A stretch of DNA of 64,000 nt from Molanna angustata (lineage: Eukaryota > Arthropoda > Insecta > Trichoptera > Molannidae), in contig OY754981.1 of assembly GCA_963576475.1 (NCBI GenBank), positions 14,374,216 through 14,438,215 on the forward strand, written 5' to 3'. The notes below the pieces were generated by a model. It saw only the letters and a list, made by a program, of their open reading frames with translations. It searched no databases and was not told where the DNA came from. How positions within the stretch are numbered: the first letter of the stretch is position 1; each line of letters starts with the position of its first letter. This document shows positions 35,257 to 47,821 of the stretch, piece by piece. The translations under genes and the position numbers were made by a program.

Positions 35257-38200
35257 TCATGTTGCGAGTCTGGCTTCCAGTCTGATACAGCGATCTCTCA
35301 ATGTGGCTGCATCTCTTCGGGCAGCGGTGAGAGCTTCGTCTTTCTTTGACACCGCCAACTTCACCCTGAAATTGAAGACATAGGTGATGAAGCATCCTTA
35401 AATAAGTAGTGTTGAAAAATTTACATTTTCCTCGTTACTAAGACACCAATTTTATGAAATGATTTGTGCAATAAATGCTTAAAATGAACAAAAACATACC
35501 CCAAAAATTGCAATTCATTTGATATCAGAGGTAGATACCAAAAAAATAGACAAAAAACTACCTACTTATATAATTAAAAAATCTCTCCTTGGAATGCTTT
35601 GAAAGAAATTGTTTTTGTATATACTATTATTACTACCCCCCATAAGAAAGATGGAACAAAAATTCTTTCAATTAATTATTTATTCAAAAAAATATTTAAG
35701 GTTTATTTTTTTATTCAGTGGTTTTATCTTAATAATAAATGCTTTTACTATCTCAAAAAGGAATTTATACATAATATGGCGGCTTGTAAATATATGGAAG
35801 AGGAGTCCACCCAGCAGTGGCTGAGGAGAAGTTGAAATGGCAGACTTATTGCCCATAGGTTATTTCAGCAACCACACTTATAGTATGATAAAAAGAAGAA
35901 ACATCAACAAAAAAAACAATAGGATGGGAAACGAAGAAATGAATTATAAAAGGTATGTGGATAGGAAGTGTACCTTCAAAAGCTTACAATAATATAATTA
36001 CTTAGCATATAACTGGTGCATCTCATCCTTGTGTTGCAGCTGTAAGTTCATAATTTGTCCTCTCAGATCTTCCATTTCTTCCCTTAGTTTCATTTCTGCC
36101 GTCCTCATTGATATCTCCATTTCAGTCACAGTCTGTGCTTTCAACTAAAATGTTCATAACAAAACAATGGGTAGGTATTATTTAAATATCCACCTATTAT
36201 TCTGGACAAAATTATTTATAATCAACAATTACTTTATTCATTTGAAGATTCGGCGAATATTTTGTGGCAGTTAATATTAACCATATTTGAATTATGTAAC
36301 TAGCCATTAACCACTGTTTTTATGAGTAACATTACGACATGTTTCGGAAGCGCTGCCCTTCCATCGACCAGCGTGTCGACAGCGCTTTCGAAACATGTCG
36401 CGATGTGACTCGTTATATAATTCAAATATTATTACTTTATTCCATAATATTCAACTCCAACAATGTTGATTGAATATCAAATCCCCCCTATCTATCACCA
36501 GATAGGGCAAGGAAAGATCTTTAGGATCTACAATACAGTGGAGATCAGGTCAACCTGTCGGAAAGCTGGTACCGGGACACCAACTTCCCAACCTAACATG
36601 GAAGACACTTAATAGATTACACGTCAGTGTCACCAGGTGCAAAGAGAACATGCTCAGGTGGGGTATAAGGATGGAAGAGGATGTCTTCCTGCAATTGCGG
36701 CAGGATCCAGACTGACAAACACCTCCTCATCTGTCGAGACATGCCAGTGAAGTGCGATGCAGAAGACCCGATGATGGACAAAGCCGTTGCGGCTGCTGAA
36801 TTCTGGAGTGGGATGGCATACTGGTGAAGTGCTTGGACCCGTAAAGTAAGTAATTACACTGGACGTGATTTTTACTATATACATACTTGGTACCACACTT
36901 CCTATTTCTTCAGTCATTAAATTCTCTACTTGTCTATTTGCTTGTATTAAAATTTATTTGGTTTTAATTTATAATGTGAAACCTCTAATTTCATAACAAT
37001 TTTTAACTGGCAGAAATTTATGTAAGCTAAAGGAAACAATAAACTCCAACAAAACTGATATGAATTCCTTGCGGATAGCCTAGTCTTCACACCAGATTTT
37101 TTAAAGTTAACCTACAAAAGTTTGGTAAAAATAGGTTGGTTAGGTTTAAAAAATCTGGTGTGAAGACTAGGCTATCCATTCCTTGCATGCCCCCCCTCTG
37201 AAATATCGTTGTATATTAAAAGCAAGTCATGTAACAACAGCAAAATTAGGAGAAAAATAAATGTAAACTTTCTTATTATTATTGTATGATTATGTAAGTT
37301 ACATAATTTTTTTTTGCTGTTAATAAATAACCTTATGAATCAATTGGTGCTATCACAATTTTGTGTCATGACTCGTTATGTCAAGATATTTGCCGATAAC
37401 TATACAAGAGAAATGAATATTTATTTACCTCATCGGCTTGTCTCAACTTTCCTTCCAACTGTGTTATTGTTATTTGATTCAATGCACCTGAAATACATTT
37501 GTAATGTAATTTCATTAAATATGTTTTTGTTAATATATACTGTGATGATTTATTAACACAATGAAACTTACATTGTTCTTGAGCTTCTCGAAGTTGTTCT
37601 CTTGCTTCCTTACATCGCAGCAAAGCTGTCTGTTCTGAATCTTCCAAAATCTTCATATCGCCTTCGTATTTTGTTTTGATTCGTCTATAATGAATTAATG
37701 AAATGTTATTGTTACTATCTATGTTCTGCCCCCCTAGACAGCATGTCATTTAACTCAAGAAAAGATAACTCAATGTATGGAAGTGACAGTTGCCTGTCAC
37801 TTCCATACTTTGAGTTATATTTTTTTGTTTCTTTTCTTGAGCTAAATGACATGTTGTCAGGGGGTCTTGCCATTTTTTATTCAATATTTTGACCCATAAT
37901 TATATGAAATACTTAAATTATTGTTATTATATTATATATACCTTATAGATTCCTGCATTTCCTTTCTTCCTTCTTGAGCTTCTACCTCCATACTATCTAT
38001 TGCTTTTTCTATCTCCCTGTCCCTTTCCCTCCTCATTAGTGCTCTTATTTCCATCTCTCTTTCTTTCATTGCCTCACTCTGCTTTCTCCCAAAGTCTTCT
38101 TTGTGCTTTTCAAACTCTTTCCCCATATTTTGTTTCATTTGAGCTATTTCTTCCTATAATATAAAAATATCATAAGATGTCTAATTTTATTATTATAGAA

Positions 38201-41200
38201 CTGAAAAGTATGTAAAATTTGTAAAATTTTCACCAATAGAGTAGCTTTTTTCTTGTCTGCTTGTGCTTCTAATTGTTGTCTTCTCTCTTCCATAACCTTA
38301 TCTTGCTCGGACTTCCATTGCTCTACTTCACGTCTAGCAGTCCGAGCTGCCTCTCGACCCTCGATTCCCGCTCGCTCTGCAGCTGCTACCAAAGCTGATT
38401 CCCACTCAACTCTCTTATGCTCCATTCTAAAAAAATATATTATTTTTGTTCAATAGTGAATATGTCCTCGATGAAGTTATACAAATATATTCTCTAAATT
38501 TTGCAAAAAAAATTATAGTGTAGTTAAGATCTCCACGTAGTCCTGATTTAACTCCTAAGGACTCTTTCTTGTGGGGTTATCTCAAATCCAAATTTTACTC
38601 CAATAAACCGACTTCCCTGACAAAATTGTTAGAAAATATGTCACAAAATTGCTACCTGCCGAGCATCATGAGAAATTTTACTGTTAAATTTCTCCGACCG
38701 CCATGGCACAGTTGGTAAGCCGTTTGGTTTCTGTGCAGGCGTCCTGGGTTCGATCCCCAGCAGAGGAGAAATTTATTTAAATTCATTTCTCACCCTAAGG
38801 TTGCTTCTCTGGGCTGGAAACACTGGTTAGTTGGAAGAAATTGCTATATGGCAATAAACTCGCCACTTGCGCAGGGTGCAAGGAAGTGTTTATTATTATT
38901 ATTTTTATTAAGTGCCGTGAATGCGAGGGTTTAAGTTCGGAAAATATTTTGAAGAAATATATTCTAATATTTTGTACTATAAATAATTAACATTATTGTG
39001 ATCCACTAAATATAAACTTTCTTTTGAAGTTTTCTGTATAATATTTGATATCATTATGATTAGGAATCAGCACTCTCCATATTGCTAGGTAATTAAATTA
39101 CCAACAAATATTAGTCTCTAGATTTTTATTCCTTATTACTTACTCAAAAATTCTATTTACTGATATATTTAAGTATCAGCAAATATCTTGACATGTTTCG
39201 GCAGAGAAGAGGATGGTTTGCGCAACTACTAACCAAGGAAATAACCCAAATTTGAGCTCTGCGCAGCCCGCATGATCTTTCAAGATGTTTTTCGATAATT
39301 TTGATTTTAATGGACTGTTCTTTCATTCTTTGAACTACAAAAACTTGCTGTATAATATGACTCCTTTTCAATAAAATACATGAGACACATCTGTGAATTT
39401 TGTTTCCAAAAGCATAGGTACGATTGATTAAAATAGAAAAACTTTACATACCTCTCAGCAGCCACTAATCTTTCTCTATCCAGTTCGTCTTCCAGTTGTC
39501 TTGCTGCAGTTTCTTTCTGTATTCTCAGTTCCCTTGCATGCTTGTCTCTCTCTGCCATCAATTTCACTTCCATATCTCTTTGAAGCGCTGCCAGCTTCAT
39601 AGAATGTTTTTCCTCCAATTCTTGTAACTCGCTCTCTAGACCTTTTACTGTCATTTCCTATTATACAATAACAAAAGAATACGTATTGTACTTTTAACAA
39701 CTTTATGATTTTAATATTTATTGTTGTATAATCAATCATGTGTATTATGTGTAATAATAAATGATTATTATGATTGATTTGATATCAGGCAAGAATTATT
39801 CACATAAACGTAAGCTTTTTGTTTCTTCAAGACATGTTATATCAAACAGGATTAGAATTTACTACATATTTGTTTTAAAGAACTTTGCAGGTTTAGGAGT
39901 AGAGATATCAACTTATTCCTTAATTAATTTTTAAATGATTTTTCTGAGTGTTTATTTAGGTATATATTCTTCATCTCTAGCCCTCATCCCACCACTGCTG
40001 GATGTAGACCTTTTCTATATAATTCCACTTGTCTCTGTTCTGTTCTGTTCCTGTACATATCCAGGTTTTACTGGGCACTCGGACAATATTGTTAGACCAT
40101 ATTTTAGAGGGTCTTATTTATGTGTCCATTTAAGTATATTAATGCATAGTTATTACTTACTTTAATCTTTTGTGTGTGTTGTTTAAGCCATGCTTGTTTG
40201 TCTCTTTGATGAGCCTGTGTCAGACGCTGTCTTTGATTCCTCAATTCCAGTTGAAGTCTTTCTGTTGATGCTTGGGCGGCCCTTGCACTGCGGGATTCTG
40301 CCCCTGCCACTGCTCCAACTAACTGCTCTACAAATACAAATATTATGTCAATTTCATAAAGGATAGTTTTTTTTACCATTTATTTCACTAAGTTAATTTC
40401 AAAAAATGTATTGATAGGTAGACTATACACTCAAATGTTTTTTTGTTCACCAAAAGAACTTGATGTAATAGTACTTATCAATTACTCCACTTATTTGAAA
40501 TAATTACATGTTTTTTTCTTGATTTTTTGCTGTTTTTTAATACATCTGTGTATTACTTTTGCAGAAAAAATCTTTAATAAATTAAACTTTTGTTGTATCT
40601 TGGACTTTTTACTGCCTGAAAGCTTTATTTAAAAATGGTACAATTGTGACTAACAAATTTCATCTAATTTAAAAAAATTCAGCAGTATTTTTAATTTTAT
40701 TCCATGTATTCATTGATTTATAAATATTTACCAATTCTCTCTGCCAAAGCTTTCTTTTCGTTTATCAATTGTTCTATGAATTTCTGATGCCTCGCAATCG
40801 CTTGTGATGCATGTTGTGCCGCTGTATTTGCTTTTTGTCTCGCTGCCAATCTTTCGCTCTTTATCCTCGCTGCGGCTCTATTGGCAGCACTGACTAACGC
40901 TGAACGAAGTCTTACGGCTGCCGCTCCAGCTTTGCCCGCTGCTAAAGCACTTGCCACAGCTCTGTGTGCTAATTCTCCTTTGCTCAGTTCCATCAACTCT
41001 TCCACCCTTAAAAGTATTGAAATATTAAAGATTTTTGTTAAACATTTGAAAATTATCAATGTGTAAAAATTCTTGTAAAATTACTTGATCTATGTTGTTA
41101 CTAATCGTTGAATCTTTTTTAATCCTTAGAATCGTTGAACAACGTGTTTTCCCAACAACAAAAATAAAAACTGTACCATAATGTTTTTACTTGTGATATT

Positions 41201-44200
41201 TGCATTTTATTACAACCATGAAAATATTCATTAATTCTGACTCCTTTCTGATCTTCAGTGATTTAAAGCCTTTTCCTCCTACTCTATTCCTAGCATCACC
41301 ACAATTCAAGTTATTAAGGTTGTTTCAACTCTAGATGATATACCTAGATGTGGGAAAAACAGCTTATTTTTTTAAACGTTATAGACGTTTCGTTAATTTT
41401 AAATAACGTTATTTTTAAAGGCTTAAAAAGCATAAAGGCTTATTTATATTTGTACTGTATATATACAAGTACAATATACCTAAATCTAAAAAAAAAATTA
41501 ACACATTAACATGCAATGAAATGTACTTACTTTTAATTTTTTTGCTTCCTCTAGAAAGTATTTAAAATGTAGTCTAAAATCTTTGACGAAAATACAGTAG
41601 AAATGTTATACAATACATAAGTACGTAAGTTTAAAAATTATGTTGATAATAATTTTGTACGCTCGAATCATCTAACAAAGCCGACAACACACAATAAACC
41701 AACCCAATAGGCGTTTTAAACGATACTAAAGAAACCAAAAATAAACGTTTACAAAAATCAGTAATAATAATAACTTATAACGTTGAACGAAACAAGACGA
41801 TTTGAAGCTGATCATTCGTCACGATGATGTCAACAGATGTCTAGCGACCGACAACGCTCGCCGCCGGTCAGCTAATCATAAATCACAATCATCTCGCAAC
41901 GTTGTCGTTAAAAATAATACATCTTTGTTATGATTATATAATAAGCTTTTAACAAAAAACAGCTTTTAACGAAAAACAGCTTTTAACGAAATCATCATCG
42001 GAACGTTATGATTCATGATGGAAATCGTTGTAACACTCGCAACGTTCAACGAATATGGTTTAAAATTTATAACGTTTGATTGATTTATTTTTTTTAAACG
42101 ATTATTTTAATCAGCTTTCGTTTAAACGATCATCTCTAGATATACCATTGTACTAATGAAACTTATCATGATTGTGTTGAAATAAAACAAATATTTTATA
42201 CAAACTTGAGAGTGAACGGTGGTTGCGTGTGTGATAAGGATGAAATTTCTTCGTTGGCAGTACTCTCGACTTTCTCCAAATAGTTTGCAATATCCCTGAA
42301 ACAGTATTGATTATTTTTAATTTATCACATTCATTATGAACCATAATTTTTTGTGAGGCCAAACTAAAAGATTAGTATTATTTAAAATATTTTGTGATTA
42401 AAATTAAAGTTTTAATGATATAATTTACAATTTACATTGTCTAGTAGTTAGACAGTTCAATAAAGTACTTAAAAAAATAATATATCCTTGTAACAAGACA
42501 TCCTCATACATCTCCTAAATTAAGCACAAATGTTTTTGGTAAAAAATATCTGTTGAGGCAGGATTCTAAATTCACAATCGCAGGATTACTCACCCAGCGA
42601 ACAATCCTTTCTGCCACCACCCATGTAAAATTTAAGTATTTCATTGATTTTTCTTAGCATTATAATTTGTTGTTGATTCTGAACTTTTCGAGAATTTTTC
42701 TTCTACTGGTCCCAATATTGTTCTCTCCTTCCTGATACTGTACTCTCCTTGGTTAATCGTAACTTATTATTATTAAAAAAAAACTATACTGCAAGAATAC
42801 TTACACGAGATATTATTATTATTATTATCAGAGGGTGTTCTTATGCACTGCGACCCTTAGGATCTTTTGCGCTCCCCCCTACTTGCTTACCGGGTTTCCT
42901 GTTACTGCATCCCCTCGAGTCCTAGCCCTCTTAGGAAGTTTAGGATCCGCATGGGATTCAATGAGGGTATGGATCCAATGTCCATTTGGGGCCTGCCCAA
43001 GGTCCTCATTCTAACTTGTGTCACAGCAACACACTGCATGAGGAGGTGGTGTGGCGTTTCCGCCCCCTCCCTACAGAATCTGCATGTTCCGTCTTCTTCT
43101 AGTCCTATTTTCCGCAGATGTTCCCCAAGTCTACAATGGCCTGTGAGGAACCCTGTCAGACTTTTTAGGGCTTTCCTGCTTTCCTACACGAGATATACAT
43201 GATACAATGGGGGAAGTCGTGAATAATATTATTTTTTACAGTGTTAAATGTTTACATTACTTACCTGTATTCAACTGACATTTCCTGTTCTATTTCTTGA
43301 GCCGTTGTCTTAGTTAATGAATCTCCACTAGGCCCAGGACCACTATTTTTCTCAATATCTTTAAAAACTGAATACATATTTGTCACCATATTATCATTGT
43401 CCATAATTTCTGTTAGTTCAGTTTCGTTTGTGTCATCTCCGATCCAATCATTAATTGTGTCATTATCATCAACAGACTGAGAGTATTTATCTACCTCAAA
43501 GGAAACCTCTTTAGGTTTAAGCTTAGTTTTAACTATATCATTAGATTTCTGTATTGAACCGGACTTCATTTGACTCATCTGTGGATCACTTCGTTTTGAT
43601 GTTGAAGAACCACCAGATATATGATTATGTTTTTCTTTAATTATGGGCTCAATCTTCTTTTCGATTTGTTCATTTTCATGAGTATGGTAGCTGTATAATC
43701 TATTATATTGATTTGAATCGTTCATTAGGTCTGGGGTCGGGGTATCATTATGACCACCAGACGATGTTTCATCAAATGTTGTGTCAACTTTTGTTGCCAT
43801 CCATGATACAATGTCTTTTTCAGTATCAATAAACATTCTGCTATTAAGATTAGTTGTGCTTTTTGACAGTGCGATTTTCCTCGCTCTAAATTTAGCACTT
43901 CCATTGTTTTCTTTTTTAGCACACGGTGCACTTTTTATAAGTCGCCTGGATTCATGTTTAGTCTTTTTGGTTTCTGTGTACTTGGAATCTGTAGATTCAT
44001 TACTGTTATAATTTTTATATCTATAAGACTGTCCTCTTTCTTTTCTCTTTGTTTTTTTCTTCATTTTTGGTTTTGTTTCTACTTCCTGATTGTCTTCGAT
44101 TATTTTGTGTACTTCTTCAAGCTGACTTAGTTTTGGTTCTTCAAATATTTCCAAGTTTCTCAGTTTATATTTACTATAGTCACTTAAAAAGTTTGATATG

Positions 44201-47115
44201 TCATTGTTATTGGTTTGTTCTTGAGAGGGTTTTATTGATATTTTTGTTTCAGATTTAGTACTATTATATTCTATGTCTTGTAGCTTCAAATTATCTGTAT
44301 CTTCATCATTTTTATTTGCTATTACATTAATTGGAACTTGATTTCCTGCACTTGATGTATTTGGATCGACTAAATTACTACGTATGTCTTTGATTGTTAG
44401 TTCATGAACATTATTAATCGTAGCTATTTCTTTCTTATATTCTTCAATAACCTTGGACGTGTACTGTTTTGTTTCACTTTTTTCTAAATATTGTGGGTAT
44501 TCTGGATTAAGCATTTTCTCAGATTCTCCAATCTCAGTGTTGTATTCAGTATTATCTTGAACAAAATCTTCACTGATTATTTCAGTTTCTTTATGTGAGT
44601 GTTTATTTTTGATTTGATCAAACATGTTGTAATTGTCTGTACGATTATTTATCTGAATGGAAGGGATCATTGTATCATTAATAGTATGAACAGCATTAAA
44701 TCTCCAATTTTCATTGTTAAGACTGTGAAAGTCTTGAACAATAGAAGTAACACCATTCAGTGATAAATGAATTTTGTTGATTTCTAAATTATTTGGTGTT
44801 TGTCTAGAATCCTGAATAAATTTAACATTTTTTTCAATTACTTCTGGAATTTCTTCATTATGTTCCTTATGATCATATTTTGTATGTTCAATTATGGTTC
44901 CATTTATTTTATAACTGGATTTGTTTTCCCTTTCATAACAATGTGAATCGTTTTCTTTTGAGACAATATTTTCCAAACTGGTCCATGAATGTTTTAATCC
45001 ACCATTTAGTGGTGTATAATTATATTCATATGGATCTCTTCGTAAATTATCATAGTTAAATTCAGAAACATCATTGAACACATTAGTAGTGTCATTTTCA
45101 ATCTTGTATTTATTTTCTAGAATCTTAAATCTTTGTTCCATTTCATCTTCTGTTTTTATTTTTTTTATTTTGGATTCAAAGTCTTTAGTTGTTTTCAATA
45201 ATTCTACAGTATTTGAATTGGAGTTTTCACTTTTTTTTTCGTGACGATTTGCAGTTTTTACTTCTATAATGTTATTTTTTGTCTTAGAATTTTCTTTTAT
45301 CGGTTCGATGAAATTGAAATTTTGACTTGGAAGTTTTGGACTCAACTCAGAATCTTGACTCGATTCCTCTTCCACTAGAGATAATTGAGTATTGTACTGT
45401 TTATACGAATCAGTTAGATAATCTTCGTCATCATATGAATTCAAATTGTTTATTTGTGTGCTTTCACAAAAAGAAACGATTCCGGTGAGATCTTTCTTTT
45501 GATCAGTTTCAATAATATCTTGTCTTTGTTTATTTTGTGCCTTTCCTACAGAATCTGGAAACCAATTGATGGAGATTTGTGGATTTCTTTTTGAACGCAC
45601 AATTTTATGTGTTCCATGATTAGAATTATCAGAGTTATTTTGATTGTATACAAACGTTTGCGCTTCCGAAGAGCTTGAAACACCACTGCTGGTATTATCG
45701 TCTTTGCTTTGGGGCACGAAAATTGATAGCTTGGAGTTTGTTGGAGTTTCAGATTTTTCATTTTCTGTGTCAATAATTGGATCCATAGATCTGAAATCTG
45801 TTTTACTATAATGCATTGAGTGTGATCCTTTCGACGATTTCAACTTAACAGAAGCTTCTTCTACTGCACTCGATTTTTTGGGATTCATTTGAAATTTGTC
45901 AAGACCTTGGGCTCTGATTTTTATTTTTGTCCCGAGACTGGTTACAGTGTCGACAGAACTTATATCAGAAGTGTTATCACAACCTACAAAATGTTTGGAA
46001 TTTATATCCAAATACTCTCTGTGCGATTTGGATAGTTGATATGTATTTTGGATCGGATCTTTTAAGAGTTTGTTGAAGAGAATTGTAGAATCAACTGTTC
46101 CAGGAATGTTGAATGAATCTCTGCAAATATCTAAAAAACAGAACAAAAATATCTTACAACAATAGTTTCAACTTTTTTATGAAATGTGTTTTGCGTAATC
46201 ATCAATCAAAACATCAAAGAATAAGGATTAACTATTGAGTTTTTAAAAAATTATCTAAATTATTTAGCTGAGTTAGAGGAATTTGACTATATACCTACAA
46301 CCTTTATGTACCTAACTTCTTCGAAACCCATTGTCAATTGAAAGTTCTCAATCAATAAAGATTTTTTTTTGTATCTTGCCGTTCACCAACGTTTGTAGTG
46401 TTCTTCGGCATGTAGCAAGTTTAATTATATGTTAGATCTAGATTAGATCCTCAAATTTATTGACTTCGAGGAAATTTATATAAACTTCAATGTGATGGGG
46501 TTCATGTTTGATAAAATAGTATTCACGTTTACTGGAAGCGGACTATGTGAGCTCATTTTGAAACAAAGACCTTTTGTATTGTATTTAGAGCAGCTAAAAA
46601 GGACACGGTTCAAATCGTCCTTCTCTCCACCACCACAATCGCAGAGAAGTCCACGATATTCAACTTGTACAAGTGATACTAAAGACAGCAGTGCATTTTC
46701 TACCATAGTTAAATATCATGATTTGTTTCTAAAAAATCATAAATCAGCTTAATTAGCACTTACCTGTAGTTTTCGGTTTGTATATATCTGGTCGATCCGT
46801 ATGTGCTCTCCTGATTAAAGTTTGCAGAGATGTCGAAGTAGGTTGGTTACCGGCCGAAAATGGTCTCTTTTTATAAACAGGAACATTCTGAAAATGTTTT
46901 TAAACTTTAATTATAACTTATGATAAAAAAATAAAGATATTCCCATTGATAATATTGAATTGATAATTTACCAAGTTAGAAGCATACAATGCCGATCTTG
47001 GGCGACATTTGATACTTGCTGTGTTTCTCTTATTTTCATCTTCCTGCCGCGAATTTAAATTGATGTGTTCTCCGTATAACATTAATTCGACAGTTTCGCC
47101 AGATTTGGTATTCAT
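35257..47115 (-). CDS. Cep131: Cep131/AZI1 centriolar satellite protein (dilatory-type)
   Basis: Coiled-coil protein of centriolar satellites, basal body and transition zone, needed in flies and vertebrates for cilium assembly. Thirteen exons, 5' to 3': 47115-46972, 46887-46764, 46130-43265, 42295-42206, 41006-40732, 40327-40161, 39657-39452, 38426-38234, 38153-37942, 37684-37572, 37487-37429, 36144-36002, 35365-35257. All have AG/GT borders and compatible phases, totalling 4,701 nt (1,566 residues). Residues 1-1045 are mostly disordered Asn/Ser/Glu/Lys-rich. From about 1050 to the end is continuous coiled coil. Diagnostic family blocks: HQKFIEQLINEKKALAERI; KQAWLKQHTQKIKEMTVKGL; EHKRVEWESALVAAAE; EFEKHKEDFGRK; RRIKTKYEGDM; and the C-terminal VKLAVSKKDEAL. 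Start is the first ATG (47115) after an in-frame TGA. No IQ motif seen, unlike vertebrate CEP131. Longer than human (about 1,080). Exon 3's 5' border has an alternative AG. Confidence 0.88.
36331..36395. repeat. Inverted repeat with CGAAACATGTCG ends
   Basis: CGACATGTTTCGGAAGCGCTG and, about 20 bases on, CAGCGCTTTCGAAACATGTCG are complementary with one mismatch. The motif style (GCGCTTTCGAAACATGTCG) is common at the ends of Penelope-like elements. It lies in a Cep131 intron, just 5' of a LINE fragment. Confidence 0.5.
36470..36840 (+). mobile_element. Non-LTR retrotransposon C-terminal remnant, + strand
   Basis: Broken frames give WKTLNRLHVSVTRCKENML, WGIRMEEDVF, then CNCGRIQTDKHLLICRDMP. 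This is the Cys-Cys-His-Cys tail that follows reverse transcriptase in Jockey/CR1-like LINEs. A -1/+1 frame break falls between the second and third pieces. The fragment sits in a Cep131 intron in antisense to that gene and is not functional. Confidence 0.7.
37073..37177. mobile_element. 105-bp MITE with 9-bp target duplication
   Basis: ATTCCTTGC at 37064-37072 and 37178-37186 flanks a 33-bp terminal inverted repeat beginning GGATAGCCTAGTCTTCACAC. A perfect 9-bp duplication is typical of Mutator-like elements, although Merlin (8-9 bp) is possible. In a Cep131 intron. Confidence 0.75.
37729..37870. mobile_element. Palindromic MITE, family P copy 2 (Cep131 intron)
   Basis: It has the same outer and inner arms as 28751-28903: CTAGACA-CATGTCATTTAAC on the left, TAAATGACATGTTGTC on the right, and TGTATGGAAGTGACAGTTG inside. 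It starts 45 bp 5' of a Cep131 exon acceptor on the gene's strand. Confidence 0.75.
38520..38990 (+). pseudogene. Mariner-type transposase fragment, split by a SINE
   Basis: The + strand reads RSPDLTPKDSFLWGYLKSK, then FYSNKPTSLTKLLENM and IMRNF, up to the SINE-B insertion at about 38697. After the SINE the same frame style resumes with KCRECEGLSSENILKK. This is the C-terminal third-aspartate region (PDLTPxD, compare SPDLAPSD of mariner). The N-terminal two thirds are absent. It is a dead fragment in a Cep131 intron, antisense to that gene. Confidence 0.7.
38697..38905 (+). mobile_element. SINE-B, full length
   Basis: It has a tRNA-like head with A box TGGCACAGTTGGTAAGCCG and B box GGGTTCGATCCCCAGCAG. 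The body follows: TTGCTTCTCTGGGCTGGAAA, a TTGGAAGAAATTGC-TATATGGCAATAA palindrome, GCCACTTGCGCAGGGTGC. It ends in an (ATT)n tail. It is inserted in the mariner remnant. The 3' half resembles SINE-C, suggesting the same LINE partner. Confidence 0.8.
39171..39302. mobile_element. MITE, TATCGGCAAATATCTTGA family, copy 1
   Basis: The ends are complementary (AGTATCAGCAAATATCTTGA; right end TCAAGATGTTTTTCGATAATT). The core carries GAGCTCTGCGCAGCCCGCATG. Relatives are at 50796-50898, 52057-52212 and 52641-52778. Confidence 0.6.
41345..42138. mobile_element. hAT-type element, AACGTT-rich, 8-bp target duplication
   Basis: GATATACC at 41337-41344 and 42139-42146 is an exact duplication. The left end is TAGATGTGGGAAAAACAGC; the right end in reverse complement is TAGAGATGATCGTTTAAACG. 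The interior repeats AACGTT and AGCTTTTAACGAAAAAC. There is no transposase in 794 bp. In a Cep131 intron. Confidence 0.75.
42470..42630 (-). repeat. SINE-A, strongly diverged
   Basis: The - strand retains TGGTGGCAGAAAGGATTG, GCTGGGTGAGTAATCCTG, GAATCCTGCCTC and the CTTGTTACAAGGATATAT end. Substitutions in both A and B boxes indicate age. In a Cep131 intron. Confidence 0.6.
42814..43184 (-). mobile_element. 5'-truncated non-LTR retrotransposon with 12-bp duplication
   Basis: TACACGAGATAT at 42802-42813 and 43185-43196 flanks a - strand insert whose 3' end is an (AAT)n tail. The frame reads KALKSLTGFLTGHCRLGEHL, then DGTCRFCREGAETPHHLLMQC-type sequence (the CCHC-like tail of Jockey/R1-type LINEs) and MRILNFLR. 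It is 371 bp, the last part of ORF2 plus 3' UTR. It lies in the Cep131 intron beside the large exon. Confidence 0.8.
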
Positions 47116-47821
47116 AATAGATTTGTACGAAGGCAATAAACCAAGTTGTTTCTCATGTTTTTTTGTAAATCAGTCACTCATCATGATAAACACAAAAGGC
47201 CAGGAGGCAGTTTGTTGTGGCAACTGTTTACTTAGCAACGGATTAGTTTAAGTTTTTCCTCAATGGGGGACCAGCGTACCAAATTACTCGTATTGAAATT
47301 CAAGTATTTACCTACCTACCTTGTTGTAGTATTTTACAAATTCGATTACATTTATTCTTCTTTTATATATGATATTCTCAGATATTCTAATAATTTATCC
47401 AAATAATTTTATTTATTTATTTTATGTACAAAAGCGACTTTACTATCGTAGGGTAATTTCTTCCAACCAGTGAAACATAATGCCTTTAAATAGAAGTGCT
47501 TCCCTGCTGTTATCATCGTCTGGTGCATTAAATTCTAAAGACACCTCCATTGAAATCGATCATACATAATATTTAAATAATAGGAATTGTTTTAGACGGA
47601 AATTCCTCGAATCTAATAAAAAATAACGTCATAATATATGTAATAAAAATAATAAAAATGTTTTTTACTCAGAAGTTTAGTTCTATATTTGATTCATTCT
47701 TTTAATTTTCTTTGCTTGTTTTTAGAGTTCCGTCATTCTCACTAACTTGCGCCTAGCTCAAATGTACCATTTTGAATTTATTCAGCCCTGTTAAAACAAC
47801 AGTAAAGATCAATCGAATATG
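47116..47821. other. Cep131 upstream region
   Basis: This should hold the Cep131 5' UTR and promoter; no TATA-type signal could be fixed. At 47395-47485 the - strand has a SINE-C-like 3' end (GGTTGGAAGAAATTACCC, then TTTTGTACATAAAATAAAT). Nothing else is supported. Confidence 0.4.

Noticed and set aside
46131..46146. Extension of the large Cep131 exon to an ATG at 46146
   Set aside because: A TTTTTTAG acceptor at 46131-46132 and the phase of the preceding exon fit a spliced start instead.
47116..47136. Cep131 start at 47136
   Set aside because: That codon is TTG; the first ATG in frame after the TGA is at 47115.
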